DNA of 64,000 bases from Hyphomonadaceae bacterium (lineage in GTDB: Bacteria > Pseudomonadota > Alphaproteobacteria > Caulobacterales > Hyphomonadaceae), in contig JADKDU010000005.1 of the NCBI GenBank assembly GCA_016714495.1, positions 260,928-324,927 on the forward strand. Reading direction: 5' to 3'. Position numbers and translations under genes: made by a program. The notes below the pieces were generated by a model that worked only from the letters and a program-made list of their open reading frames with translations, ran no database searches and was not told the origin of the DNA. This document shows positions 8,085 to 17,380 of this stretch, piece by piece; within the stretch, counting starts at the first letter, position 1, and every line of letters starts with the position of its first letter.

Positions 8085-9079
8085 GCCAGCCCCGACTTCA
8101 GGAGATCGTGCATGTGGATGATGCCGCCAGGCTTGCCATTTTCCACGACGAAGATCTGCGTGATCTTGCGCTCGTTCATGATGCGCAGGACATCGGCGGC
8201 GAGTTGATCGGGGGCGGCGGTGAGCGGCGTCCGGTTCATCACATCGTCGATGAAAACGGCGGTCTTGCCCGAGGTGAGATAACGCCGGAGGTCGCCATCC
8301 GTGACAATGCCGGCGAGCTTGCCGTCAGGCGATGTGACGCCAAGAACGCCGAAACCCTTGCCAGACATGGACTTCACCGCGTCGATGAAGGGCGTGCCGG
8401 ATAGGACGAGTGGAAGCTCGGCGGATTTGTGCATGAGGTCGGCGGCGCTGCGCAGCATGGCGCCAAGCTTTCCGCCCGGGTGGAAGACCTTGAAATGGTC
8501 GGCCTTGAAGCCTTTGCTTTCGAGCAAGGCGACGGCGAGCGCATCGCCAAGCGCGATCATCAGCGTGGTGGAGGTCGTCGGCGCGTTGGTTTCGGCGCAG
8601 GCTTCAGCGGCGTCGGGAACCTGCAGGAGAATATCGGCTGCGCGGCCAAGCGTGGAGTCGGCCTTGGCGGTCATGCCGATGAGGGGGATCGAATAGCGCT
8701 TGGCATAGCTCAACATGTCGGCGAGCTCTTTCGTCTCGCCGGACTTCGACAGCGCAAGGACAACATCGTCCTGCCCGATCATGCCGAGGTCGCCATGGCT
8801 CGCTTCAGTTGCGTGAACGAAATAAGCCTGCGTGCCGGTGGACGCCATGGTCGCGGCGATCTTGCGGGCGACGTGGCCTGACTTGCCGATGCCGGTGCAG
8901 ATCACCCTGCCCTTGGCCGCCATGAGGGTTTCGACCGCCTTGACGAAGGGGGCGCCAAGACCGCGCGACATGAGGGTGAGGGCGTCGGCTTCAAGAGCCA
9001 GAACACGGCGCGCCGTGGCGATATGAGCGTGGTCGGACATGGCGCTCATGTGGACCAGTTTTGCACAATTGTCATCCAT
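8081..9079 (-). CDS. kdsD: D-arabinose-5-phosphate isomerase (KdsD/KpsF/GutQ family)
   Basis: This enzyme interconverts ribulose-5-phosphate and arabinose-5-phosphate, the first committed precursor of KDO. An N-terminal SIS sugar-isomerase domain (GIGKSGHVARK and LALSKSGETKEL visible) is followed by two CBS domains in the last ~120 residues, the standard architecture. The start is uncertain: ATGs at 9079, 9049 and 9040 are all in frame; the longest is reported. First gene of the kdsD-kdsB-phosphatase unit. Confidence 0.95.
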   Translation of the reverse strand: MDDNCAKLVHMSAMSDHAHIATARRVLALEADALTLMSRGLGAPFVKAVETLMAAKGRVICTGIGKSGHVARKIAATMASTGTQAYFVHATEASHGDLGMIGQDDVVLALSKSGETKELADMLSYAKRYSIPLIGMTAKADSTLGRAADILLQVPDAAEACAETNAPTTSTTLMIALGDALAVALLESKGFKADHFKVFHPGGKLGAMLRSAADLMHKSAELPLVLSGTPFIDAVKSMSGKGFGVLGVTSPDGKLAGIVTDGDLRRYLTSGKTAVFIDDVMNRTPLTAAPDQLAADVLRIMNERKITQIFVVENGKPGGIIHMHDLLKSGLA

Positions 9080-9176
9080 GGAGAGGCGCCTGGCCCGGTC
9101 GGGGTCGGCAACGCTTCACAGGCTGTTGAGGGGTAGATGTCGCCAAGCTAGGATTGCGAGGGCGATGGAGTAAAGC

Positions 9177-10025
9177 GTGCGCGGCTTTCTGGTTTTCCTG
9201 GGCGTGCTGTTTGTTCTTAGCGGCGGGGCTTTGGCCGGCGCCCAGCTTGGGCCGGTCGATCTTTCCATGCTCGATGCGGTCGCCGGCGCGAAGGAATTCG
9301 TCGCTTCTCCTATGGCGCTCTATGCAGGCGGCGGCGCAGCGGGGTTCGGTCTGTTGCTGATCATCATTGCGGCGGCGACAGGCGGAGGAAAGAAAGAGAA
9401 ATCCACCAGGGTCACGACACCGGCGCAAGCAGCTGCGGTGGAGACAGGAGAGCGGGAGCGCGCGCCTGCCCCTGAAACTCCGGTCACAAAGACAGCTCCG
9501 GCCGAAGCAAAAGCGAGCCTGGTCCAATCCAAGCCTCAGCCTGTGCTGCAGCCTGCGACCGCGGGCGCTGCGCCGAAGCCAACGGCGTCCGCCCAACCAC
9601 CGTGGTCATCACCCAGCGATCCGCCCGTTGCGCCGCCCAGCGATCCGCGCCTGCTCAACCGGAAGCGCGTATCGGATCTGGTTTCAATCAACGATGCGCT
9701 GAAGGCTTATCACGCCATCAACAGCGCCTATCCGAAAGCTGCGGGTTTGGCCGGCTTTTCCGAACGCGGCGCGGCTTGGATACCGGGACTGGCGCCGGAC
9801 TTCATCTCGACGCTGCCGCGCGATCCGATGCAGGCAAGCGACATGTCGGGGCCGCAATACGTCTATGTGTCGGATGGCAAGGACTACAAACTGCTTGCCC
9901 ACGGCGTGTCCCTCCTGGGCGGCACAAATGTGGAAGTGCTCGGCGTCAGGATCGACCCGACGCGCAACCCGACGGCGAAGAATGCATCGTTCGGCTTCTG
10001 GTCGCCGGGCTTCGCCTCGGCCTAG
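9177..10025 (+). CDS. membrane protein with pseudopilin-like periplasmic domain
   Basis: A 282-residue protein with two hydrophobic segments (residues ~3-22 and ~45-65), a long Ala/Pro/Thr-rich linker to about residue 155, and a C-terminal domain resembling the globular part of major pseudopilins: a helix with ALKAYHAINSAYP, then LPRDPMQ and YVYVSDGKDYKLLAHG. It lacks a prepilin peptidase site, so it is not itself a pseudopilin. GTG start supported by GGAG six bases upstream. Converges on the epimerase gene with three bases between stops. Role unknown; a link to the T2SS locus at the other end of the window is speculative. Confidence 0.7.
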   Translation: MRGFLVFLGVLFVLSGGALAGAQLGPVDLSMLDAVAGAKEFVASPMALYAGGGAAGFGLLLIIIAAATGGGKKEKSTRVTTPAQAAAVETGERERAPAPETPVTKTAPAEAKASLVQSKPQPVLQPATAGAAPKPTASAQPPWSSPSDPPVAPPSDPRLLNRKRVSDLVSINDALKAYHAINSAYPKAAGLAGFSERGAAWIPGLAPDFISTLPRDPMQASDMSGPQYVYVSDGKDYKLLAHGVSLLGGTNVEVLGVRIDPTRNPTAKNASFGFWSPGFASA

Positions 10026-10028
10026 GCG

Positions 10029-11021
10029 TCAGGTTTTCGTGTAATCGCGATACCATTTCACGAAGCGGGGGATGCCGTCTTCCAGCTTTGTCGTCGGCGC
10101 AAAGCCGTGGTCGCGGGCGAGCGCATCGATGTTGGCGTAGGTGGCGTGAACATCCCCGGGCTGCATCGGCTCCATGATCTTCTCGGCCTTCTTGCCGACG
10201 GCTTCTTCAACGATCTCGATGAAGCGGCCGAGCTCGACGGGACGGTTATTGCCGATATTGTAGATACGGTGCAGCGGCAGATTTGCAGTCTTCGGCTGAT
10301 CGAGCGCGGTTGAAACGACGCCGGCGACAATGTCGTCAATCCAGGTGAAGTCGCGCTTGAGGTGGCCATTGTTGAAAACGCGTATTGGACGACCTTCGAT
10401 GATGTCGCGCGTGAAGGTCCAGTAGGCCATGTCGGGGCGGCCCCACGGGCCGTAGACCGTGAAGAAGCGCAGGCCGACCTGTTCCATGCCGTAAAGTCTT
10501 GCATAGCTCTCGCTCATCATCTCGTTCGAGCGCTTGGTCGCGGCGTAGAGCGAGACGGGATTATCGACACGGTCCCCTTCCGAGAACGGGGCTTTCGAAT
10601 TGGCGCCGTAGACGGACGAGGACGACGCGTAGACGAGGCGTGGCTTGTTCGGATGGTGACGAACGAGTTCGATGACCGACAGATGGCCGATCAGGTTTGA
10701 CTGGCCGTAAGCGAAGGGATTTTCGAGCGAGTAGCGAACACCGGCCTGAGCTGCGAGGTGGACCACGGCGTCGGCATCGTTGATTCCCGGCGCGGCCTTG
10801 AACGCGTCATGGTCGGCGATGTCGACCTGATGGAAGGAAAACCCATCGCGCTTTGCAAGAAGCGCAAGGCGATCCGTCTTGAGCTGGACAGGATAGTAAG
10901 CGTTGAGATTGTCGACGCCGGTGACCCGGATGCCTTGATCGAGCAGATTGTTGGCGACATGGAAGCCGATAAAGCCCGCAGCGCCCGTCAGCAGGACGTG
11001 TTGGGGCCGGGAGAGGGTCAT
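10029..11021 (-). CDS. NAD-dependent epimerase, UDP-glucuronate 4-epimerase type
   Basis: A 330-residue extended short-chain dehydrogenase/epimerase. It has the dinucleotide motif TGAAGFIG near residue 12, a catalytic YAATK motif with an upstream SSSSVYG serine stretch, and RFFTVYGPWGRPDMA, the signature of UDP-glucuronate 4-epimerases (LpsL/Cap1J branch). It would supply UDP-galacturonate for core or O-chain. Last gene of the minus-strand run manC-fsa-GT2-epimerase; separated from the GT2 by ~90 bases. Confidence 0.92.
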   Translation of the reverse strand: MTLSRPQHVLLTGAAGFIGFHVANNLLDQGIRVTGVDNLNAYYPVQLKTDRLALLAKRDGFSFHQVDIADHDAFKAAPGINDADAVVHLAAQAGVRYSLENPFAYGQSNLIGHLSVIELVRHHPNKPRLVYASSSSVYGANSKAPFSEGDRVDNPVSLYAATKRSNEMMSESYARLYGMEQVGLRFFTVYGPWGRPDMAYWTFTRDIIEGRPIRVFNNGHLKRDFTWIDDIVAGVVSTALDQPKTANLPLHRIYNIGNNRPVELGRFIEIVEEAVGKKAEKIMEPMQPGDVHATYANIDALARDHGFAPTTKLEDGIPRFVKWYRDYTKT

Positions 11022-11112
11022 CGCGATCAGCTCGTCCTTGATTGAGGGAGACTAGCGCGTCTCCGGGAATATTTCACGGGGGCCACGTCCGGGATGGGAC
11101 CAGCCGGAGTGT

Positions 11113-12135
11113 CTATTTAGGGTGTTTTGGCGGGAAAGCCCGCACGTCAATTTGGCGCCCCAGATAGGCGAACGGATTCCAGGTGAGAGCGCGTGCCAGT
11201 GAAGCAGGCGATGCCTGTCGCCGGACGCGCAAGTCGCGGCGGGTTTGCAGCATGGGACCAAGGCCTCGAAAAGCTGCGATGAAGCCGTCCCAGGTAGCGA
11301 GGAAAGCGCCACGAAAGAGGCCACGAATGAGCAGGAGGATTGTCCCGACAAACCATATAGGCAGCGTCACGATCAGCCAGCCGCCGGGCATGTTCTTGAA
11401 ATAGGTCCAGACGCCGTTGCGGACCCCATGGAAGACCGAGAAGCGGCTGGTGCGGCCGGTGACGGCGGAGCCCGCATGACGAATGCGGGCGGCCGGAGCG
11501 AACTGGCACTTCTCGCCGAAGAGACGGAGGCGGAAGGCGATGTCGACGTCTTCGTGGTAGCAGAAGTAACGCTCGTCGAAGCCGCCAGCTTCGAGGAACA
11601 ACGCACGCGGATAAAGCGCGGCGGCGCCGCACGGGCCAAAGCATTCGCCCGCGGGCGGCGCGCTTGACGCCGGATGTCCGAAGCCTCCGCGCCATGCATA
11701 GCCATAGGCGAGATAATTGTCGCCCGCCCCGTCTAGCTTTGACAGGTCGTGCAGGTTGAACTGGAGACAGGCGACCATGCGATGGTCGGGCCTCTCGGCG
11801 ATGGCGCGCATCATGGCTTCGAGCCAATCGGGATCGGCTTCAGCGTCGGGATTGAGCAGCGCAAGCCAGGCGCCTTTGCCCACGGCGGCGCCGATATTGT
11901 TGGCGCGGGCGAAGCCGAGATTGTCGTCTTGGCTGAGAATGGTGAGGCGGGCGGGTTTCTCGGTGAGCCGATCGAGTGAATCATCGCTCGAATTATTGTC
12001 GATGATGATGGTCTCGAAATTGCGATGCGTCTGGCGCGCCAGTGAGGCGATGCAGCCTTTCAGATAATCGCCGCTGTTGTAGTTGACGACGACGACCGTG
12101 ATGTCCGGTGCAGGCTCTGGCGGCGCGTCGTTCAT
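11113..12135 (-). CDS. family 2 glycosyltransferase
   Basis: A 340-residue GT2 enzyme. The N-terminal GT-A fold shows VVVVNYNSGDYL, IIIDNNSSDDS and the metal-binding LLNPDAEAD motif in place of a simple DxD; YFCYHEDVDIAFRLRLFG carries the acceptor/catalytic ED motif typical of rhamnosyl- or galactosyl-transferases. A hydrophobic stretch near residues 255-280 (LIVTLPIWFVGTILLLI) suggests membrane association. It follows fsa with only three bases between genes. Confidence 0.92.
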   Translation of the reverse strand: MNDAPPEPAPDITVVVVNYNSGDYLKGCIASLARQTHRNFETIIIDNNSSDDSLDRLTEKPARLTILSQDDNLGFARANNIGAAVGKGAWLALLNPDAEADPDWLEAMMRAIAERPDHRMVACLQFNLHDLSKLDGAGDNYLAYGYAWRGGFGHPASSAPPAGECFGPCGAAALYPRALFLEAGGFDERYFCYHEDVDIAFRLRLFGEKCQFAPAARIRHAGSAVTGRTSRFSVFHGVRNGVWTYFKNMPGGWLIVTLPIWFVGTILLLIRGLFRGAFLATWDGFIAAFRGLGPMLQTRRDLRVRRQASPASLARALTWNPFAYLGRQIDVRAFPPKHPK

Positions 12136-12138
12136 GCC

Positions 12139-12792
12139 CTAGAGGATCGACTGGCCGGTCGATGTCCAGTCCTTGAGGAAAGCCTCGATGCCGGCATCGG
12201 TGAGGTCGTGCTTGTACATGGCGGCGAAAATCTTCGGCGGAAGCGTCGCGCAATCCGAGCCGGCGAGCGCGGCCTGATGGACATGCTCGACCGAGCGGAT
12301 GGAGGCCGAGAGGATGTTGGTCGCAAAGCCGTAATTGTCGTAGATTTTGCGAATATCGCGGATCAGCTGCATGCCATCGACGCCCTTGTCATCGAGACGA
12401 CCGATGAAGGGCGAAATGAAATAGGCGCCGGCCTTGGCAGCCAACAGCGCCTGCGAGGTTGAGAAGCAGAGTGTGACGTTCACGCGGACGCCTTCGTCCG
12501 AAAGCGTCTGGCAGGCCTTAAGGCCGTTCTCGGTGAGCGGGAGTTTGACAACTACGTTGGAGGCGATGCGCGCAAGATAGCGGCCTTCGGCGAGCATGCC
12601 TTCGACGTCGGTGGCGACAGCTTCCGCGCTGACCGGGCCAGGGATGATCGCGCAGATTTCGGCGATGGCCTCCTTCATCTTGCGGCCGGATTTGGCGATG
12701 AGGGAGGGATTGGTGGTGACGCCGTCGATCAGGCCGGTCGCCGCGGCGGCGCGCAGTTCGCCGACGTCGGCGGAATCGATGAACAGCTGCAT
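12139..12792 (-). CDS. fsa: transaldolase / fructose-6-phosphate aldolase family
   Basis: A 217-residue short transaldolase (TalC/Fsa type). The Schiff-base lysine is K83 in VVVKLPLTENG; MQLFIDSAD and GVTTNPSL at the N-terminus carry the conserved Asp and Asn. The ATG at 12792 has AGGGAG seven bases upstream; the frame extends 12 codons further without support. Whether it acts as transaldolase or aldolase cannot be told by eye. It lies between manC and a GT2 in a glycan run, where it may adjust sugar-phosphate supply. Confidence 0.93.
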   Translation of the reverse strand: MQLFIDSADVGELRAAAATGLIDGVTTNPSLIAKSGRKMKEAIAEICAIIPGPVSAEAVATDVEGMLAEGRYLARIASNVVVKLPLTENGLKACQTLSDEGVRVNVTLCFSTSQALLAAKAGAYFISPFIGRLDDKGVDGMQLIRDIRKIYDNYGFATNILSASIRSVEHVHQAALAGSDCATLPPKIFAAMYKHDLTDAGIEAFLKDWTSTGQSIL

Positions 12793-12848
12793 GAACGGTC
12801 TCCCTGAGGGACTAAACGTCCAACTCATAGCGGCAGGAATGCGCCGCG

Positions 12849-13910
12849 TCAGCCCTGCCCGGGAATGACTTTCTTGACGTCCTGTGCACGTTCACGGGGC
12901 ATGATCAGGACGGAATTGCCGCTGGCGACGATGATCAGGTCCGCGACGCCGATGGCTGAGACATGCACGCCTTCGCTGCGGATGAGATTGTTTGTCCCCT
13001 CCAGCAAGGCGACCGGGCCTGACACGGCGTTGCCGTTGCCGTCCTTGTCCGACAAGCGCCAGAGCTCGGCCCATGAGCCGATATCGGCCCATCCAATGTC
13101 GCATGGGGCGACGGCGGCGCGGCTTGTCTTTTCCATGACGGCGCGATCGACAGCCTCGTTGCGGACCCGGGCGAAGGTTTCGGCATCGAGGTGGATATCG
13201 CTCCCTTCGCGGCGCGCTAGCCGGAAGGCCTCATGTGCGCCTTCGCGAATATCGGCGCCGGCGTGTGAGAATTCTTCCAGCAGCACGGAGGGCGCGAAGA
13301 AGAACATGCCAGAATTCCAGCTATAGCCGCCTTCGCGGATATATTGTTTCGCAACTTCGACTTCCGGCTTTTCCCGGAACCGCGCAACGCGATGGACGCC
13401 GTCGGAAATGGCGTCGCCCTGCTGGATATAACCATAACCGGTCTCCGGGCCGGTGGGCTGTATGCCGAACGTCACGATATGGTCGTGCGCGACAGCAACC
13501 GCCGCCTGGATTGCCGCGATCAGGGCTTCCGGCTTGCTGACCAGATGGTCGGCCGGCGCGAGCAGGACAAAGGCTTCCGGATCAATCTCGATCGCCGCAA
13601 GGGCTGCGAGCGCGGCGGTCGCAGCGGTGTTGCGGCCTTCGGGCTCAAGAACCATCGCCGCCGGTTTGACGCCTGACTGAGCCAAGAGCTGGCGCGCAAT
13701 ATCACGGTGGGCGGCGCCGGCGATGATGATGGGATCAAGGAAGGTGATCGCGCCATGCGCGCCCCGCAGACGCAGTGCGGTTTCCTCGATCATCGAGCGC
13801 TCGGCTCCGAGATTGTGGAACTGTTTGGGCTGAGCGATGGTCGACAATGGCCAGAGCCGCGTGCCCGAGCCGCCGGACATGATCACCGGTATGATCTTGG
13901 TAATTGCCAA
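12849..13910 (-). CDS. manC: mannose-1-phosphate guanylyltransferase
   Basis: Makes GDP-mannose from mannose-1-phosphate and GTP. The nucleotide-binding signature MSGGSGTRLWPLS is near the N-terminus, with FREKPEVEVAKQYI and the SWNSGMFFF stretch typical of ManC. At ~353 residues it is the short form without the C-terminal phosphomannose isomerase cupin, so isomerisation must come from another gene. A TTG at 13910 with GGAG six bases upstream is preferred; a TTG at 13922 is also in frame. First gene of the run to 10029. Confidence 0.93.
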   Translation of the reverse strand: MAITKIIPVIMSGGSGTRLWPLSTIAQPKQFHNLGAERSMIEETALRLRGAHGAITFLDPIIIAGAAHRDIARQLLAQSGVKPAAMVLEPEGRNTAATAALAALAAIEIDPEAFVLLAPADHLVSKPEALIAAIQAAVAVAHDHIVTFGIQPTGPETGYGYIQQGDAISDGVHRVARFREKPEVEVAKQYIREGGYSWNSGMFFFAPSVLLEEFSHAGADIREGAHEAFRLARREGSDIHLDAETFARVRNEAVDRAVMEKTSRAAVAPCDIGWADIGSWAELWRLSDKDGNGNAVSGPVALLEGTNNLIRSEGVHVSAIGVADLIIVASGNSVLIMPRERAQDVKKVIPGQG

Positions 13911-13983
13911 ATTCTGCTCCAACCGCGCGCGTACCCGCAGCTGGCACTATGTGTGCGCGCGCCGACCACAAGGCAAATGAGAT

Positions 13984-16422
13984 TTAGCTTCGCGGTATCA
14001 GATACGCGCTATCGCGCATTAAAGCCGGCTTTTCGACGAGGCGCCATACGATAAATGCCGCGACGACAGATGCCAGGACCACAAAGCCCGTCCCTACCCA
14101 CACGCCGGCGGCAAATAAACCTAAGGCGACACTGACCTGGATTATTGGGAAATGGACTATGTAAATCCCATAAGACAGGTCCCCAAAGCGGGCGGCATCG
14201 GGAAGCCGAATGAAGCCGGTTGCCGTCCAGACAGCTACTGCCCCGAGACCGACGGCTCGGACAAATTCTGCGGGCGGCGACACCAGCGATAGCGCAAAAA
14301 GCAATGCGCCAACGGCGCCCGCGGTGTGAAGGCGCCAACCCGACAATTGAAGGGCGGAAAACATCATGCCCGTGAGAAAGAAGCTCATTTGACCGGGAAG
14401 CTGCCGAGCGATTTCCGCTTGACCCATTAGAGTAAACCCGCTGCGCCACGCCTCCGCGCCAATGTAGATAACTAGGCATACGATCCAATCGAATTTGCCC
14501 GCCTGCCTGAGCAACCAGACGAGCAAAGGCAGCACCACATAGAACATGACCTCGATCTTCAGCGTCCATAGCGCACCATTCACCGCCGAAATCGGATTGT
14601 GGGTGAAGATCCCAGGAAGGTTCGGCTCCATGAAATTTGCGAAGAGCAAATTCCATCCTGTATATCGCGCAACGCCTAGCAGATCCTCACGCGCCGATTG
14701 ACTTGCCAAAAGGGCAACGCCCGCACAAACCAGAATGACGAACGCATAAGCGGGATAGACGCGCCGGATGCGCTTCTCAGCATACTGCAGAACCGAGGAC
14801 GAACGATCAAAGCTGGAATAAACGAGATAGCCCGACAAAACGAAAAATCCCTGCACGCCAATCTCGGCAAGCATGCTCGTACCGAATCCTGACACGTCAG
14901 ACGATCCAGGCATGAGCGCGACCAGATGATGCGCGACAACCATCAACGCAAAGCCCAGCCGAAGTAGGTTGAAATTGTTCGCCAACCGCGTCGGAGTTGC
15001 CGATTTTGACATACTGGTTTCGTCCGACACAGCCGATATGTCTGATCGCATGACCACTCGGGCGAACGCCTTCAGATCTTCGGAATAGCCGAAACGCCGT
15101 GACGGAACGACCACGCTAGGCGCCTCGTCATGCGGAGGCGCCGCATACCGGCGGAAATATATGACCGTCAGGACGGCCAACAAACAAAACACCGCCCACC
15201 AAGCCTCATTCCAGAGATCAAAAGATACCCATGAGGCGCAAAATCCGCCGACGATGGCCGCGATGCGCGGCGTCGCTGGACCCAATTCGTCCGGGCGCGG
15301 TAATCGCCATGCGACAAGAACGACAATTGCCGCAACCAAAGCAGCGCCGATCGCGCCCGTCTCAGCCCATAGTTGAAGCAACATATTATGCGGATGATTG
15401 GGTATGTGCAGTTGACCTGCGAACACCCCCGAAGAGATTTCCTCACGCGACATTCTCAGGGCGCCTACACCTGAACCTAGCAGTGGCTTTTCCCAGATGA
15501 ACTCAACAACGCGATGCCAGATGGCTTGGCGATACTGAAGGGAGTTGGTTGCAGTCAGCGCATTCGCGCCGGCGGAGACGAACTGGAAAACCACGGGCGC
15601 AGCAACAACCAGAAGCGCAATTGAAGCGCCGAGAATACGGAAACCGCTGCGTCCGAAAAAGCGAAATAGCGCGTAGCAAACAGCGCTCGCGGCCATAGCC
15701 AGATAACCGACCTCAAGATCGCGCAGGATTGAAACTCCTACCATTGCGATTAAGGCGACGGCGGTAATGAGAATACTGAAACAACGCCCTTTGTTCTCGG
15801 TGAGCGCCAAAACAAGAAAAGGCGCCGTTACGATCATATTCAGCGCATTGCGCGTTATGTTTTGAACGCCATCGTGTCCCGGACGGCCAGGATAGAAAAA
15901 CTCGATCAACGGCTTCTCGAAAATTGAAATGCCAATGACAACCAAAAATTGAATCAATAGGGCGATCGTTGCGACGCGAACAATTCGTTCAAGCGCTCTA
16001 TCGCCAATCTGCAAGGCCGCTGCGATAAGAGCGCCTCCGGCCATCATTAAGAGTCCCCAACGAAGCGGCTCGCTTCGGAGCGACATCGAGGAGAAATCGA
16101 AAAGCACAAACGGTCGTGGCGACCAAGCCACCGAGGCGGCGGCAAGAACAAGGAAGGCCGCTAATGCGATCATATAGAATTGGAAGCGAAAACGCGGCAG
16201 CGACGCCCAGCTCGTGGCCAGGGCGGCAATGCCTGTCAGAGGTGAAAACGCGGCCCCGCCGACGAAGGCAATCAATGGCCAGGCGGCGAACACAAAACAA
16301 AGAACCGCCGCTGTCAAACCCGCCTCGCCACGAACAAACCTTCCGACCGGCTGTAGCGTCTGCAACGGCCACCGGCAACACGGCAAACTGCGCGCGAACG
16401 TTCGGATTAAGGCGCAAATCAA
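13984..16422 (-). CDS. O-antigen ligase/polymerase fused to acyltransferase-3
   Basis: An 812-residue polytopic membrane protein that joins two activities in one open frame. Residues ~1-430 have the Wzy_C/WaaL layout: about ten membrane spans, a large loop with NHPHNMLLQLWAETG, and FxxRYA near the end. Residues ~475-812 are an OafA-like acyltransferase-3: FNLLRLGFALMVVAHHL, IGVQGFFVLSGYLV, and FGDLSYGIYIVHFPII. An internal ATG at 15012 could start the second domain separately, but no Shine-Dalgarno is seen there. The outer start is a TTG at 16422 and uncertain. The gene looks visibly more AT-rich than its neighbours, as O-antigen ligases often are after transfer. It would ligate glycan to lipid A core and O-acylate it, by family analogy. 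Confidence 0.85.
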   Translation of the reverse strand: MICALIRTFARSLPCCRWPLQTLQPVGRFVRGEAGLTAAVLCFVFAAWPLIAFVGGAAFSPLTGIAALATSWASLPRFRFQFYMIALAAFLVLAAASVAWSPRPFVLFDFSSMSLRSEPLRWGLLMMAGGALIAAALQIGDRALERIVRVATIALLIQFLVVIGISIFEKPLIEFFYPGRPGHDGVQNITRNALNMIVTAPFLVLALTENKGRCFSILITAVALIAMVGVSILRDLEVGYLAMAASAVCYALFRFFGRSGFRILGASIALLVVAAPVVFQFVSAGANALTATNSLQYRQAIWHRVVEFIWEKPLLGSGVGALRMSREEISSGVFAGQLHIPNHPHNMLLQLWAETGAIGAALVAAIVVLVAWRLPRPDELGPATPRIAAIVGGFCASWVSFDLWNEAWWAVFCLLAVLTVIYFRRYAAPPHDEAPSVVVPSRRFGYSEDLKAFARVVMRSDISAVSDETSMSKSATPTRLANNFNLLRLGFALMVVAHHLVALMPGSSDVSGFGTSMLAEIGVQGFFVLSGYLVYSSFDRSSSVLQYAEKRIRRVYPAYAFVILVCAGVALLASQSAREDLLGVARYTGWNLLFANFMEPNLPGIFTHNPISAVNGALWTLKIEVMFYVVLPLLVWLLRQAGKFDWIVCLVIYIGAEAWRSGFTLMGQAEIARQLPGQMSFFLTGMMFSALQLSGWRLHTAGAVGALLFALSLVSPPAEFVRAVGLGAVAVWTATGFIRLPDAARFGDLSYGIYIVHFPIIQVSVALGLFAAGVWVGTGFVVLASVVAAFIVWRLVEKPALMRDSAYLIPRS

Positions 16423-16517
16423 CTGATCGTTGAGCCCATTGCTGCTATTGTCGAACGAAGTATGACATCCTTGACCTTGCGTCGTCTGCCGACCCGTCGA
16501 CCTAAAGGACGTTACCC

Positions 16518-17380
16518 ATGATCGACGCCTTGTCCGAACGCTTCATCTTCCGCATCAGCTGCCGCGACGAAGTCGGCATCGTGGCGGACGTGGCCGTGTT
16601 TCTGGCCGCGCGACAACTGTTCATCATCGAGACGGCGAACTTCGGTGATCCGAACACCGGCCTGTTCTTCATGCGAACGGTGTTCACCCCACGGGCAGGG
16701 TTTACGACAACCGCGTTCCGCAGCGAGTTCGCGGCGATCGCGAAGAAATGGTCCATGGAGTGGGAGCTGCGCGACGCACGCGCCAAGCCGAACGTGCTCA
16801 TCCTGGTGTCGAAACAGGATCACTGTCTCAACGACCTGCTCTATCGCCACCGCATCGGAGCGCTGGCGATGAACGTACCGGCAATCGTCTCGAACCATCC
16901 GACCTGCGGCTGGCTGGCCGAACGGCATGGCATCTCGTTCTACCACGTGCCTGTCGATCGCGATGGCAAGGAAGCGGCGGAGACACGACTCCTGGAGCTG
17001 GTCGATGCGATGAAGATCGATCTCGTCGTTCTCGCGCGCTACATGCAGGTCCTGTCGGACAGGACATGCCGCGCTCTCTCGGGCCGATGCATCAACATCC
17101 ATCATTCCTTCCTGCCCGGCTTCAAGGGCGCAGCCCCTATACACAGGCCTTCAACCGCGGCGTGAAGCTGATCGGCGCGACAGCCCACTATGTGACGGCC
17201 GATCTCGATGAAGGCCCGATCATCGCACAGGCGGTCGAGCGCGCAACCCATGCGCACTCACCCGAGGAGATGGCGGCCGTTGGCCGCGACATCGAGGCGC
17301 GCGTTCTGGCAAGCGCGGTGAAGCTGCACCTCGAAGGCCGTATCTTCGTCAACGGCGCCAAGACGATCGTGCTGGACTAG
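16518..17380 (+). pseudogene. purU: formyltetrahydrofolate deformylase PurU, frameshifted
   Basis: PurU hydrolyses 10-formyl-tetrahydrofolate to formate and tetrahydrofolate. The N-terminal ACT domain (FRISCRDEVGIVADV) and the formyltransferase-fold half with CINIHHSFLPGFKGA are in one frame, which then hits a stop at 17165. The rest (PYTQAFNRGVKLIGATAHYV, LDEGPII) continues in the next frame to 17380. The break is at 17131-17140; adding one base (for example a fifth C in the CCCC run) restores a normal ~287-residue protein. Start ATG has AAAGGA upstream. Either a recent pseudogene or an indel error in the sequence. Confidence 0.9.
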
